Below, in pieces: positions 45,872-57,026 of a stretch of 64,000 bases of DNA. The first letter of the stretch is position 1; the number at the start of each line of letters is the position of its first letter. The notes beneath the pieces were generated by a model. The model searched no databases, was not told the DNA's origin, and saw only the letters and a program-made list of their open reading frames with translations. The translations under genes were made by a program, and so were the position numbers. This DNA is from Maratus speciosus (taxonomy: Eukaryota > Arthropoda > Arachnida > Araneae > Salticidae). The stretch spans positions 96,564,363 through 96,628,362 of the forward strand of contig OZ010790.1 in the NCBI GenBank assembly GCA_963932465.1, in the 5' to 3' direction.

Positions 45872-47007
45872 GATATCAGTTCTTTTTTTTAAACAGATTA
45901 TATATAATTGAAATAATTCTACTCGCTAAAATTCGTCCTTGTATAGCCTTTATAAGCAGGGAACAATCACAATAGTATACATTTTGTTTACCTGTCATTC
46001 ATTTTTTGAGTAATTAATAATTTAAAAGTAAGCAAAGTCAATTTCTTCTTTCAAAGTATCAGTCTTTCTCAATTTATATCTCCTTAAAATTTTCTATGAA
46101 GGATGAAAATTTAGTAAAAATCAAATAGAGTCAAAATAAAATATATATTTACAGTTAGTCTGTCAGTTAATTGTTTGTTCTAACCTTTTTTTGCTGACGG
46201 TTTTGCAAAATAAATTTACTTTTACAAATACCTACGGATAATCCGAGAATGAAGCCCCGCAGGCATCTAAAGAATCGAAGATCTGTCTAAAGAAGTAAAT
46301 CTAGCAATTCTAGACATGACGATGAAACATTTTTGATAAAAAATCTAAAAATTTAAAGATATAAATTGTACATATAACTTCATCTTCATTTAGATCGTGT
46401 TATAGATAAGAAAGAATAAATATGTAATTTTACTCAAGTCTGTTTATCCATACCTATTTGCATAAATGTGAGAATATAATTTCGTATAAAAATTCCCGTA
46501 AATTGATTATCTTTAATAGTCTATTATTAAAGCCGCATAAACATTAGAATTAAATTTTTTCCAGTTAAAAATTGCCTGAAATCTATAGTTTTGTCATTCG
46601 TCAAATTTTTTTTATGTTTTTTTAATACCCAGACACCTTTTCTAAACTCTGACAACAGATCACAGAAATACTGAAGTCATCCAAATACTTATATCTTTCT
46701 ACCGTATTTCTTTTTTTTGAGGGGGGGTGAGGAACAGCGCTTAAGAACTTCTTTTGTTCTTAGAATTCTGAATTAACCATTGAAAATATCTACCTACATA
46801 AGTCTTGTTGCAGAATTTTCATTAGCTATGAGTTGCATCAACTTATACATCATGTGAATATATTAAATGACTTTTATAAAATACTAGATGGGAGCCATTG
46901 ATATTTTCAGAGCATTTGCCTACATTCTAATCTTAAGTCATTTACAACTATTCATTAATTTTCTATACGAATTAAAGAAGTCGTTGTTTCCATGGCAACT
47001 GTAGCTT
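45872..47007. other. Unassigned AT-rich stretch
   Basis: Nothing recognised. Confidence 0.6.
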
Positions 47008-47019
47008 TCACTATTGCTT

Positions 47020-47154
47020 GTTTGTTTGTTTGTTTGTTTTATTGAACACATATATATCAGATCACGTGGGGATCACGGCAGGATTCGAATCCGTCCCCAC
47101 CTACGCTCTCAAGCGATTAGCGGCGTGGTGTCTTACCCACTCAGCCACGGTGGG
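47020..47154 (-). mobile_element. tRNA-derived SINE with (CAAA)n tail
   Basis: On the minus strand: ACCCACCGTGGCTGAGTGGG then TAAG (A box), GGATTCGAATCC (B box) and a tail of CAAA repeats. Bracketed by the perfect 12-bp duplication TCACTATTGCTT at 47008-47019 and 47155-47166. Only 135 bases, with almost no tRNA-unrelated body. Head resembles a Ser/Leu-type tRNA. A plus-strand frame over it is a shadow. Confidence 0.93.
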
Positions 47155-47420
47155 TCACTATTGCTTTCTCTAATACCCAGATACTCAAATTTAACCAGCT
47201 GCGCTTAGAATCCTGCTCATAACAGAGTACATTTATATGTAAGAGTGGTGACACATGCACAAGTCGTGTACTCATATTCAGGTTTTTGTCCAAAGTGCAG
47301 TAACTCAGTTTTTAGTAATAGATGTGGAAGATTTCGATTAAACTAACCAGAAAAGTTAAAAAAGATTGGCTTTCTGATTTGATTTTATTCAAAATCGTCT
47401 TAACCAACCAAAGTTAATGT

Positions 47421-47599
47421 CAGGGATCCAGATAAATTTTTCTCTGTTAGTAAAATTAGATTGACCAATCAGTAGCCTCCATCCTTCGTGCAGGCTTTTC
47501 GGTGTTTATTGCAAACATACAAAAGTTTTTAAAAATGCAGACTTCTGATTGATCAATTTTATCTCGCTAATAGCGTAAAATCTATCTTGATCCCGGCCT
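47421..47599. mobile_element. MITE family M, copy 1
   Basis: Ends GGGATCCAGATA and TATCTTGATCCCGGCC are inverted. Inside, TTAGATTGACCAATCAG pairs with CTGATTGATCAATTTTA. About 179 bases. Confidence 0.78.
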
Positions 47600-47603
47600 A
47601 TTC

Positions 47604-47793
47604 AACGCCCTTTAAATATTTGAGAAAGCCTTGACACGCGTCAGGAAAATATCACACAAAGCAGGCAAAACAAAGAAGAAAAATCATTCATTGGCTCGTC
47701 CATATCCACGAGCCAATGAATGATTTTGTTCCTTTGCTTTGTGTGATGTTTTCGTGGCGCGTGTCAAGGCTTTCTCAAATATCTAGGGGCGTT
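47604..47793. mobile_element. Foldback MITE with 95-base arms
   Basis: AACGCCC...ATATTTGAGAAAGCCTTGAC on the left is mirrored by GTCAAGGCTTTCTCAAATAT on the right, and the arms continue to AATGAATGATT blocks. Loop about ten bases (47699-47708). Begins five bases after MITE M copy 1. Confidence 0.88.
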
Positions 47794-48219
47794 GGTTTAT
47801 TTCACCATCATGAAGCTATGAAGGGAGAGGAGCAGGCATGTCAATGTGTGAAAAACTACATAAAAAACGAGTTCTTTCCCCCTCTTATGCCCTTTTCTCT
47901 CTTGATTTTAACCGATAGCAGCCCATTTAGCAGTCTCCAGTGTAAGATGCCGCTATATATGGCGGACGCAAGGGGGAGGGTGTTAGCGTGACCAATGACA
48001 TAATAGGCCAGTTCATGACGTTTATAAGTCACAGGGAGTTGGATCATCTTTAAACGATGATTAGTACAAAGCGGTGGGCCGATTTTTTTGTGTCCATTGC
48101 CGTGTACAGATAATCAACTCCGTGTGACGTGATGAGCTGGCCACACTTTAGGAACAGCTTCAAATGACGTCATCTATATCTACTTCGAGGCAAACGAAAA
48201 AGACAGGCTACCGCGGTGC
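47794..48219. other. Unassigned, relatively G+C-rich stretch
   Basis: No gene supported. Open frames on both strands lack recognisable similarity. Confidence 0.5.
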
Positions 48220-48535
48220 TACAGCGTCCAGAATATATAGTGTGGAAATCCAATCAGTCGATCACAGCGATATCTGCAGGATATTTCCCAAAACTCCAAG
48301 ACAATTTGATCTAGACGCTGTAACATTTTTTACATTTTATTAACATACATCTGACCTGTGTGCTTGGCACCAAACCCGCTGTAATAATACGATGTTTACT
48401 TTGAAATTTGAAAATATATCGCAAATGTCGCTGCGATCATCTCCCTGGATTTCAACGTCAGTGCTCATATAAGGGATACACTTTTTAGCGGTTCTTGGAT
48501 AGCAAACTTCCACATTATGTATTCTAGACGCTGTA
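48220..48535. mobile_element. MITE family R, copy 1 (compound)
   Basis: Begins TACAGCGTCCAGAATATATA and ends GTATTCTAGACGCTGTA. An internal TCTAGACGCTGTA near 48312-48324 closes a 105-base deletion derivative, so two partial copies are fused. Confidence 0.7.
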
Positions 48536-48574
48536 GCGGTGCATTACACATGTCTCTTTCTTCTTTAAAAAATA

Positions 48575-48980
48575 TCCTGCCGATGTCGATGCAAATGACT
48601 GTTTGGAATTCAACATCGTTGTACATTTAAGGGATTCAATACTTCCGCGCTTTTTTAAGTATTGCTGGGATAGTCGATTTCTACAACATATAATCTAGAC
48701 AATATAACGCTATAGTTTCTAGAAGATATAGTTTAAAAATCGGCTTATTAAAAAGGTGCTAAAAAATTGTATCCCATAAATGTTGAAGGAGGCTGAACGA
48801 CGAATGTCGATTACAGCGACATATGGTAATTCCAACGTAACTATTTCAAAAGAAAACGTTTCGCTCAGAGAGGATCTAGAAAATGTTGCTCCTATCGACA
48901 TTTGTCATTCAGTATTTTTCAATATTTATGGGATTCAATTTTTAGCACTTTTTAAAGCATTACTGGAATAGCCGGTTTTC
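48575..48980. mobile_element. MITE family R, decayed copies
   Basis: ATATCCTGCCGATGTCGATG, TTTAAGGGATTCAATA and TATAATCTAGACAATATAACG (48575-48720), then TGTATCCCATAAATG and TACAGCGACATATGG (48770-48830) and a right-half-like block to 48985, are diverged pieces of the family. Confidence 0.6.
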
Positions 48981-48987
48981 ACACTAT

Positions 48988-49099
48988 GACCGTGATCTAG
49001 GTAGATTTTTCTCTGTTATCGTAACGAGATTGACCAATCAGAAGCCAGAATTTTGCTAACTTTTCACTGCTTGCAAAAATGTACCTGGATCCCGGCCTA
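48988..49099. mobile_element. MITE family M, copy 2
   Basis: GTAGATTTTTCTCTGTTATC, AACGAGATTGACCAATCAGA and CTGGATCCCGGCC. Shorter than the other copies. Confidence 0.7.
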
Positions 49100-49453
49100 T
49101 ATTTCTAGACTCTATAACTGAGCTCAGGAATAGTACAGAAAGCAAACTCCGTATTTTGATACATTAAGGCCGGTATCTAATTAGGAACAGGTGTGTCTCT
49201 ATAACGAAGTAGCGACATACGGCCAATAAATGTTTATTGGTAAAAGTAATAAAAACAAATCGTTAAAGTTCTTTGCGAGCATGCTATTATCGTCAGGCTA
49301 ATGCATGGTGAATTATTTCCCTAGTCTAATAGAGATCGTCCATGTGCGTATCTTCTAATGGAGGATATTCCAAATATGGGTTCGAGGCTGATAAAGTCAC
49401 GTGGTACCGGTAATTTACCCAAAAAATTTCTGATAAGAAGGGAAACAGGAAAT
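49100..49453. other. Unassigned stretch
   Basis: Nothing recognised. Confidence 0.55.
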
Positions 49454-49455
49454 TA

Positions 49456-49615
49456 CACTGTTAAAAATATCGTGAAAAATTACCTCTGTTCTTAACGGTT
49501 CTCTATTTTCTAACCAATGAGAACGCTACATAAACGCCTATGAAGCGTTCTCATTGGTCAGAATACAGATAGCCTTTAAAAACAGAGGTAATTTTTCACG
49601 ATATTTTTAACAGTG
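49456..49615. mobile_element. Foldback MITE, TA target
   Basis: CACTGTTAAAAATATCGTGA on the left mirrors TCACGATATTTTTAACAGTG on the right, with TA on both sides. Arms of about 75 bases continue with AAAAATTACCTCTGTT and CCAATGAGAACGCT and their complements, around a short loop. Tc1/mariner-type target; no ORF. Confidence 0.9.
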
Positions 49616-49617
49616 TA

Positions 49618-49860
49618 CTACTGCTTTCTCCCATGAACTGTTTCATTGGCTAGCGAGGGTTTACATTACGTAGACGGAGCCTTCCCTTCTTTACGCTAGT
49701 CGTTCTTGCCTTGACCATGTGATCATAACGTAGATTGAATATGCTCTATTCAAGAAAGCGGATTGCCGTACTTTCGACAAAAACTTGCAATGAGCATGCC
49801 TCCTGTGCATGTATCACCACTCTTATGTATAAAGGCTCTCTGTCATTGCGTTGTTTCTGA
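49618..49860. other. Short unassigned spacer
   Basis: Nothing recognised. Confidence 0.5.
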
Positions 49861-50173
49861 TACAGCGCCTAGAATACCTAGTGTGGAAATATGCTATCCA
49901 AACAGTTCTAAAAATTTGTATCCCTTAAGTGTGCGACGATACTGCTAAAATTTCAAGTGTCGATCGCAGCGACATCTGCGGGATTTTCGTATTACTATTA
50001 TTACATTGTATAGACTAGCAATTTCTTGCAGTTGTAAAAAATATCCTGCAGATGTCGCTGCGATCTGCATATTGTAGCATTATCATTGCACATTTAAGGG
50101 ATACAATATTTTAGCGCAATTTTAAGTATTACAGGGTTAGCCGATTTCAACACTATATATTCTAGGCGCTATA
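49861..50173. mobile_element. MITE family R, copy 2
   Basis: Long palindrome: TACAGCGCCTAGAATACCTA at the left and ATATTCTAGGCGCTATA at the right. Matching inner blocks are GATCGCAGCGACATCTGCGG and CTGCAGATGTCGCTGCGATC. Unique loop of about 30 bases. Confidence 0.88.
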
Positions 50174-50380
50174 GTTTCTGAGCGCTGTTAGTTAAATTTC
50201 GATATTTGTGTTTTAGAGTGAGCAATAGAGAAAAGTACTAAAACTATTGAAACAACAACTTCTTTAATATCGAAATGTATAGCAAAGGAGTTCAGAATCA
50301 ATGCCTTCAATAGTTTCGAATATGCACTGTTGTTATGACATCAATACCCTTCCTGGATGTGGAAATGCAAAATTGTGTTA
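50174..50380. other. Short unassigned spacer
   Basis: Nothing recognised. Confidence 0.5.
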
Positions 50381-50681
50381 TAGCGCCTAGAATATATAGT
50401 GTGGAAATTGGCTATCCCTGTAATACTTAAAAAAGTGCTAAAATATTCTATCCCTTAAATGTGCAACGATGCTGCTGAAATATACAGATTTCAGCGACAT
50501 CTGCAGGATTTTTTCTGCAACTGTGAGATTTGCTTGTCTATACAGTGTAATACGAAAATCCCGCAGATGTCGCTGCGATCGACAATTGGGATTTTAGCAG
50601 TATCGTTGCGCATTTAAGGGATACAAATTTTTAGCGTTGTTTGGATAGCATATTTCCACACTAGGTATTCTAGACGCTGTA
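50381..50681. mobile_element. MITE family R, copy 3
   Basis: TAGCGCCTAGAATATATAGT to GTATTCTAGACGCTGTA. Inner CAGCGACATCTGCAGGAT pairs with CCCGCAGATGTCGCTG. Same architecture as copy 2. Confidence 0.88.
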
Positions 50682-50698
50682 ATTGTGTTCAACATAAT

Positions 50699-50856
50699 TG
50701 GCCGCAATCTAGATAGATTTTTCGCTGTTAGCGAAACGAGATTCATCAATCAGAAGCTTGCACTTTTGCGAACTTTTCGCTGTTTGCAGCAATGCAGGCT
50801 ATTGATTGGTGAATATTGTTTCGCTAACAGCAAAAAATCTATCTGGATCCCAGTCT
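50699..50856. mobile_element. MITE family M, copy 3
   Basis: AGATAGATTTTTCGCTGTTA and its complement TAACAGCAAAAAATCTATCT at the two ends. Inner GATTCATCAATCAGAAGC pairs with a GCTATTGATTGGTGAATA block. Confidence 0.85.
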
Positions 50857-50922
50857 AGATTTCTGTAAACATTGCACTTCATCCATGGCACTAAGAAAAT
50901 GACTCAAAACTTTTATGACATA

Positions 50923-51020
50923 GGCCGGGATCCAGAAACAGCAAAAATTCTTAAACATTCTGACTTCTGATTAGACAAACTCATTTCGCTAACAGCGAAA
51001 AATCTATCTGGATCTCGGCC
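50923..51020. mobile_element. MITE family M, copy 4 (left part short)
   Basis: GGCCGGGATCCAG at the left and CTATCTGGATCTCGGCC at the right, with ACAGCGAAAAATC inside. Reduced copy. Confidence 0.75.
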
Positions 51021-52455
51021 ATAGATTTCTTCGATGAAATCAATACAAAAGGATAATATAAAGAATAGTATAAGACTTCTAAAATGGTTTGGCGGGACTA
51101 TCTCTGTTTGGCCTAATTTATAAACTTTAGAATTAATGAACAGTTTTTCGCTAATTAAGAATAGAAAATTTATGTTTTTAAAGCTGAATTTTATAAAAGC
51201 ACGTAGATTGAGTAAATATCTGTCCAAAAATGCAATCCTTACTTCTTTATGTCCATTATTTAAGTGTCTACCTCGATTGAAGCATAAGGTGTAACGAAGA
51301 ATATAAATGGGTCATTTTCAGTATCTCGACGTTATTTAAAAAAGTCTATATCTCTGTTTATAATTAATTTATGAGGATGCATTTGGTCTCAAATTGAAGA
51401 TCTTTTCCGTTAGGTCCTTCTGGTTTTGGTTTTATTTTTCTGCGATGATTGGTTCTTTTGATATGGGAAATTTTACGCTGGCATGTTTGATCGATTTAAC
51501 AGGGAGAAGTTGTCTTCAGTATAATAAGCAGTTACGGTGTCTTGCGTTTTATTCTTGGCGTTTGTTTGTTTGGCGAGGTTAGCATTTTTTTTTTCAGCTT
51601 AGCTTGGCAGAACGACCGTCCTGCTTGATAACCATTAATTCAGTCACAGCACGAAAAGCATGGAATTAACACCATAATCCTTTGTTAAGCACTTAAATGA
51701 TAATCAATAAAATAGCTGCTTCGAATTTGTTTTTCATAGAACTAGTCTCTGGAATAAACTTCGTACGATGACGATTTAACTTAATCATCAAAATTATTTC
51801 AGATTCCGTACATGAAGACTTTTATAGATAAATAGACGGAGATATATATTTTTCCAGAATTTTTGCTTATTTTTTAATATTATTCCTAATCCTTTAAAGT
51901 CTGGGAAGATAGAGACATTTATTATTTAACCGTTTTACACAAAGTGATCTTCAAATATATAATTGAACTTAATCAATCATGAAAACAGCTGCCAACTGTC
52001 ACGACAACCGTATATGTGGTCTCATGGGCTGCAAGTTGCAACATCCCACAGTCAGAAAAAAAATGAATTGAAACCAACTTAAGAAAGATTAAAACATATT
52101 ACCGTGACTAGTGACAATCATACGTAATCCTGTTGTTATTCATTTTCCTTTGACTGGAGAATGTTGCGGCCTCTGAGTTCGCACCGCAGCTGTCGAGTCA
52201 GCGGATTGCTATTTTTGTGACTGATTAAAAATAATCTTGTATAAAATGATTAAGTAAAAAATATCGTAGCTTCTCAGGCTATTCACCTTCAATGTTATAA
52301 TTCTATTTTGTTGGCCCTATTAAAATCCTATAGTTTCAACTTATCAACGGAATATAAAATGAATAGCTTTAAACGACTTTCATAGATAAGCAGAAGAATT
52401 ATTTTTTTTCGCCAATTTTTTTACATTTGCGAATGTTAAGGTAGACGCACCAATT
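51021..52455. other. Unassigned AT-rich stretch
   Basis: Nothing recognised; open frames lack similarity. Confidence 0.6.
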
Positions 52456-52892
52456 GAGGGCCACTTTAAGAGCCCACTTCAGTCACGCAAAGAAAGGAAA
52501 ACGCTAATGATAAATCTACAAGAGCGTTATTTTCAAATGTCTCGGTCAAATTTTAATATTTTTGAATGATTTTTTGCATAAGATAGCTAAGGACAACATA
52601 CAACCGAGTTAGTTTTACTTTTCCGATTTCGGTTTCAGATTCTTTTTAAAAAATTACTATTTCTTTCGGAACCGGTTCCAAAATTGAAACTATCCTATTA
52701 TTAAAAATCTATAACCAAAATCGAAAAGTAAAAACTTGACCGGTTGTAGATCATCCTCAGCTATCCTTTAAAAAAGAAAATCATTCAAAAATATTAAAAT
52801 TTGAGCGAAAATTTTTAAAGCAACGTTCCCATAGATTTACCATTAGCGTTAGACTCTTTCCGAGGGACTAGTGTGGATTCTTAAGGGCATTT
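52456..52892. mobile_element. Foldback MITE, diverged arms
   Basis: Left CGCTAATGATAAATCTAC, CAAATTTTAATATTTTTGAA and AGTTTTACTTTTCCGATTT blocks have diverged inverted counterparts on the right (from AATCATTCAAAAATATTAAA to ATTTACCATTAGCG). About 437 bases. Confidence 0.78.
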
Positions 52893-53518
52893 ATCTAATT
52901 ATTATTTAAGTGTTAGTGAATTCCAAACGATATATATATTGTTTTTAGCCTAGTCCTAACTTTCATGTACCAGAATAAACATTCAAAGTCTCAAAATACA
53001 TTCTTCTAAAAAAATGAAAAATAAAAAATATTCCCTTCCTCTGTGCTCCAGTAGTAAGCCTAGTAAATTTCCGATGCATGAATCAAGTTCGGTTTATCCA
53101 ACAAACTATTTACAATGTAATAAAGTATGTCAACAGTGGTTTAATCTAAAATAAAACATCATATTAAAGAAACAGTGTTTTAAATAAAAATTTATATCTT
53201 AATGAAATCTCTACGAATTTGCTAAAAAACCTGTTTTTGAAAAAACTCTAGAAAATAAACAAATGTACCAACAGAAAAAAAACAATTATTCCAAACAGTT
53301 TATGGAAAGTTAACAACTTAGAATGTTAGTGAATCAGATTTCTTTTAGTCGTTCTTTAGAAATACATTTTTGGCTTGATTTTAAACTTTAAAAATTAGTG
53401 GCCCACTATTCGTACGTGCCCCCCTATAGGTGCATTTACTTTATGTCTAATGCTTTCAGTTACAATGCCACACATCTATTGTATAAAAACAAGTAATAAA
53501 AAAAATGAAAAAGAAATA
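52893..53518. other. Unassigned AT-rich stretch
   Basis: Nothing recognised. Confidence 0.6.
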
Positions 53519-53885
53519 AGTCAATTCCTACTTAGGTCAATAAGAGAATTTTTTTCTCCCATTCTTCTTTCTTCTTGAATGGCTCTTAAAATGCCTTGAT
53601 CAAGAAGAGGGCTCTCTCGGTCTTAAAATACTTTGATCAAGAACAGGGCTCTCTCGGTTATTGAAAATTAATTAATTTAATTTAATTAATGAATTAATAT
53701 TTGAAAAAAATTGGATTAACATCAAGTGTCATCCACTACAAGTTAAAAAAATTATTTGAACTTGATTGTATAAATAATAAGTATTTTATTAATGATTGAA
53801 AATTTGAAGATATATATAGCGAGAGTGTGAGCTAATAGTAGGAATTGAAAAACACGGTTCTAAACCTACAATTTCAACTTTTCTA
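53519..53885. repeat. Dispersed repeat F copy 2, with small tandem insert
   Basis: Matches 30478-31085 outside 53545-53660. The insert has two copies of a unit with CTTAAAATGCCTTGATCAAG and GGGCTCTCTCGGT, about 40 bases apart. Confidence 0.75.
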
Positions 53886-54043
53886 TTGTAAATTTCTATT
53901 GTAAAAAAAAAATAGTTCCGAAAGTTACGTTACATATTCAAAATTTTCGAGAAGTGGTTGTAATTCAAAGTAGAGAGAGTTTAGGAAAGACTTTCTATAC
54001 GAAAAATGGGATTGGGGATGGGAATGGGATTACATATGCACTA

Positions 54044-54593
54044 ATTGGCCAAAATATTAGAATCACCCTGCTACACAAACTAATTTTCGAATGAACTTTG
54101 TGTTCTTATATTTCGTTTAAACGTCTTTCAAAACATACGGATATGCTATTGGATGATTCTTAGCTACAATACGCTGCTATTATTGTGTTCTGCATATTCT
54201 GCTGCCATATGTATTGCATGTCAGTCGCATGGCACAAATTTCTTTCGCAAAACATTTCTCCCACAATTCATTTTTTCTCTGGCCTTAGCTTCCATACTTT
54301 AAAGACTCGAAGCTCTATTGTACGTGAAAAGCCAAACAAATTAGTGTTTTCAGAGGTACTGGAACCGAACTTACTGCACCCGAAATCAGGCGCGTTCAAA
54401 GTCGCTCTAATATCTTTTCTTTAAATGAACAAGCAAATTACTACCTCTGACAAAGAGGATCTTTATCAAATCCAATTTTATTACGTCAGTATGCATGATA
54501 CCACAGTCGATCTTCGTGAAAATCAGCTGTGATGTTATGCACGGCCGAGTCGAAGTTTGAACAGATTGTGTTTCTAATATTTTGGGTACTCGG
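54044..54593. mobile_element. TIR element, Tc1/mariner-style ends
   Basis: Left GGCCAAAATATTAGAATCAC and right (reverse-complemented) ACCCAAAATATTAGAAACAC, followed by similar blocks, form about 35-base TIRs. The open frames inside lack transposase motifs. Confidence 0.65.
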
Positions 54594-55823
54594 TGTACAA
54601 CACATTTAATTAAAAATGTAAGCAACGAAATCAAACTTGCTCACTAAGCTACACTAAAATATATTACACATTAGTTTTTTTGTATTTATGTTTTTAAATA
54701 TATTTAAGTATTGCGAGGCAGCGCAATACTAATTTATTTCCAGTGTCACTTCTCAATGTTAATTTAACATGGAAAATAACTTTTTAATTTTTTTCCCCAT
54801 CTTTTTGTCCCTGATGCCACTCATTTTTTATTCTTTACTAATTCTAATGATATTATAAATTTAAAATGTAAAAAAGTTTGCCTGACGTCAGGGTCAAAAC
54901 CAATGGTAAAATACCTTTGCATATGGGTGAATTATAACCCAGAGAGAAACATTGGCCAAGTTTTATTTATTTTTTTTTTTTTTACATTATTCAAATATTT
55001 TTTTTTAATAATTCAGATTTTCGCTTTTTTCATTGAAAATCAACGGTCATTTTTCATAGAAAATGTAACATTTTTACTTCATTGTTGCAAAAATTTCAAT
55101 AGCCGTATTAATTATATATTTCTATTTAGTTGAAAGATTTTCACGTGAAATATTAAACTGAACTAATGTTTTTCTTTTAAAATTAAAAAGGTGAATATGG
55201 CGTCATAGTGCAAATAAAAAGGATATTTTCATTATAAGTTTTTGCTTTGATCAAATTTATATTTTAGTAAAAAGTTTCTAATGGATAGCTATTTTTAAGC
55301 AGGTAACGAACTTAGTGGGGAATTACATAACTTAAATTTTAAAATGTATTTTTTTCCGAGATGAGAATTATTTATACCGCAAGTTAAACTTAGGTAATAA
55401 TTTTCTGATGTGTTTACATCACCCCTTGAGAGAGAATAAGGTTTAAAAATTTAAGTAAAACTCTTATTTTTTATTTCTAACTGTATCACAGCTATAATAT
55501 TGTTAAATATTAGCAGTAAGGATTCAACACAATTTACATTTACATTCATAGCGTGTGTAGCCAATGTAGGAAATAGGGTATCTAAATTTAAGTGAAGTTA
55601 ATTTTTTATGTTTTGATTATAGATTTTTTACGTTCAGATAAGACGTTTTTGTCCAAACTACCGCAACCTGCATTACTACAGTGGTGAAACAGCTTGAATT
55701 ACACATTGGTAAACTGCATCCCACTTTGCGATGCAATACCGCATACATCAAAGCCTGATCATGATACTTATTAATTTTGAAACGCTTTCGTCTGAGTGCA
55801 GTAGTTATTAAAAAACTTGACAA
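54594..55823. other. Unassigned AT-rich stretch
   Basis: Nothing recognised. Confidence 0.6.
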
Positions 55824-56434
55824 ATTAAACAAAAACATAATTTGAAGAACAAATTAAAAAAAACAAAATTTATTTCCTACATTGTTTAAGCCCGAGAAGG
55901 GACAGATATTAAGTTATTTCATTCAATTAGTTCAAAATTATTTTTACATTTTTGTAACAAATTAGTTAAGCCAGTTGAAGATTAAAAAATAAAAACAAAA
56001 CTCATTCAATATGATACTTAAAACACCCTAAAAAATTAGATTCCGTTCAAATGAAATCGAAGTAAATTTTAGACTTTTTTTTTAAGTTTTGTATTTTGCA
56101 TGCATCTTATCATTTTATGAACAATTGTCATAAACATAATACAAAATCTGCAATACCAATATTTTCAATTAAAAATGGAAGAAGTCTAAGATTTATTTCG
56201 ATTTCATTTGAACGGAATCTAATTTTTTAGGGCGTTTTAAGTATCATATTGTATGAATTTTATTTTTATTTTTTATTCTTCAATTGGTTTAACTAATTTG
56301 TTACAAAAATGTAACATTAAATGTAGAACTAATTGAATGAAATAACTTAATATCTGTCCCTTCTCGGGCTTAAACAATCTAGGAAATAAATTTTGTTTTT
56401 TTAATTTGTTCTTCATATTATGTTTTTGTTTAAT
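55824..56434. mobile_element. Foldback element with about 250-base arms
   Basis: ATTAAACAAAAACATAAT at the left mirrors the right end. Arms share TTTAAGCCCGAGAAGGGACA, AATATGATACTTAAAAC and AGATTCCGTTCAAATGAAAT. Arms about 245-270 bases at high identity, spacer about 80 bases. No ORF. Confidence 0.9.
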
Positions 56435-57026
56435 AGCATATATGTATGTGTGTGGATGTGTGCATAGAGAGACGGCGCGTCAATTTCTTCAAGGTGTGCG
56501 AACAATTTAAGGATGTTTTTGAAAAAAAAAAGGAAGAAAGTTTCGCTATGTTACGCATGAATTATGGTTCATCTGCACCTTACTTGCATGAAATACATTA
56601 TATTATTTGCCAGACGCATGTTAATCTAATTGGAACGCAGGTTTTCAATTTCGGAATAAAATCTTCATTAATACAAATTTTAATACAATTTAAAATAAAG
56701 CTATTGTCAGCTAAAGTTTTCTAATGTCAAATAATATACACCATTGCTGAATTATTTATTTTGAGGAAGAATTTCAGTACTACTTCAGTACTACATTTTC
56801 AGTACTTTGAAAATTTATTTAAACTAATCAAAAATTATTAAAACGTCATTTAGATTTATTAAAAACTATAAGGATAATATTAAATAACTTTTGATGAAAA
56901 TGTTTTCATGTCTACTGTTACTCATTCTTAAAAAACTTATTAAATAGAACTTTCTGTATAACGAATATAGTAATGTCTGTTTTATATTAATTTATTACAG
57001 ATTTTTTATTATGTAATCATAGTTTA
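56435..57026. other. Unassigned AT-rich stretch
   Basis: A 92-codon open frame at 56446-56724 has no recognisable similarity. Confidence 0.55.
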
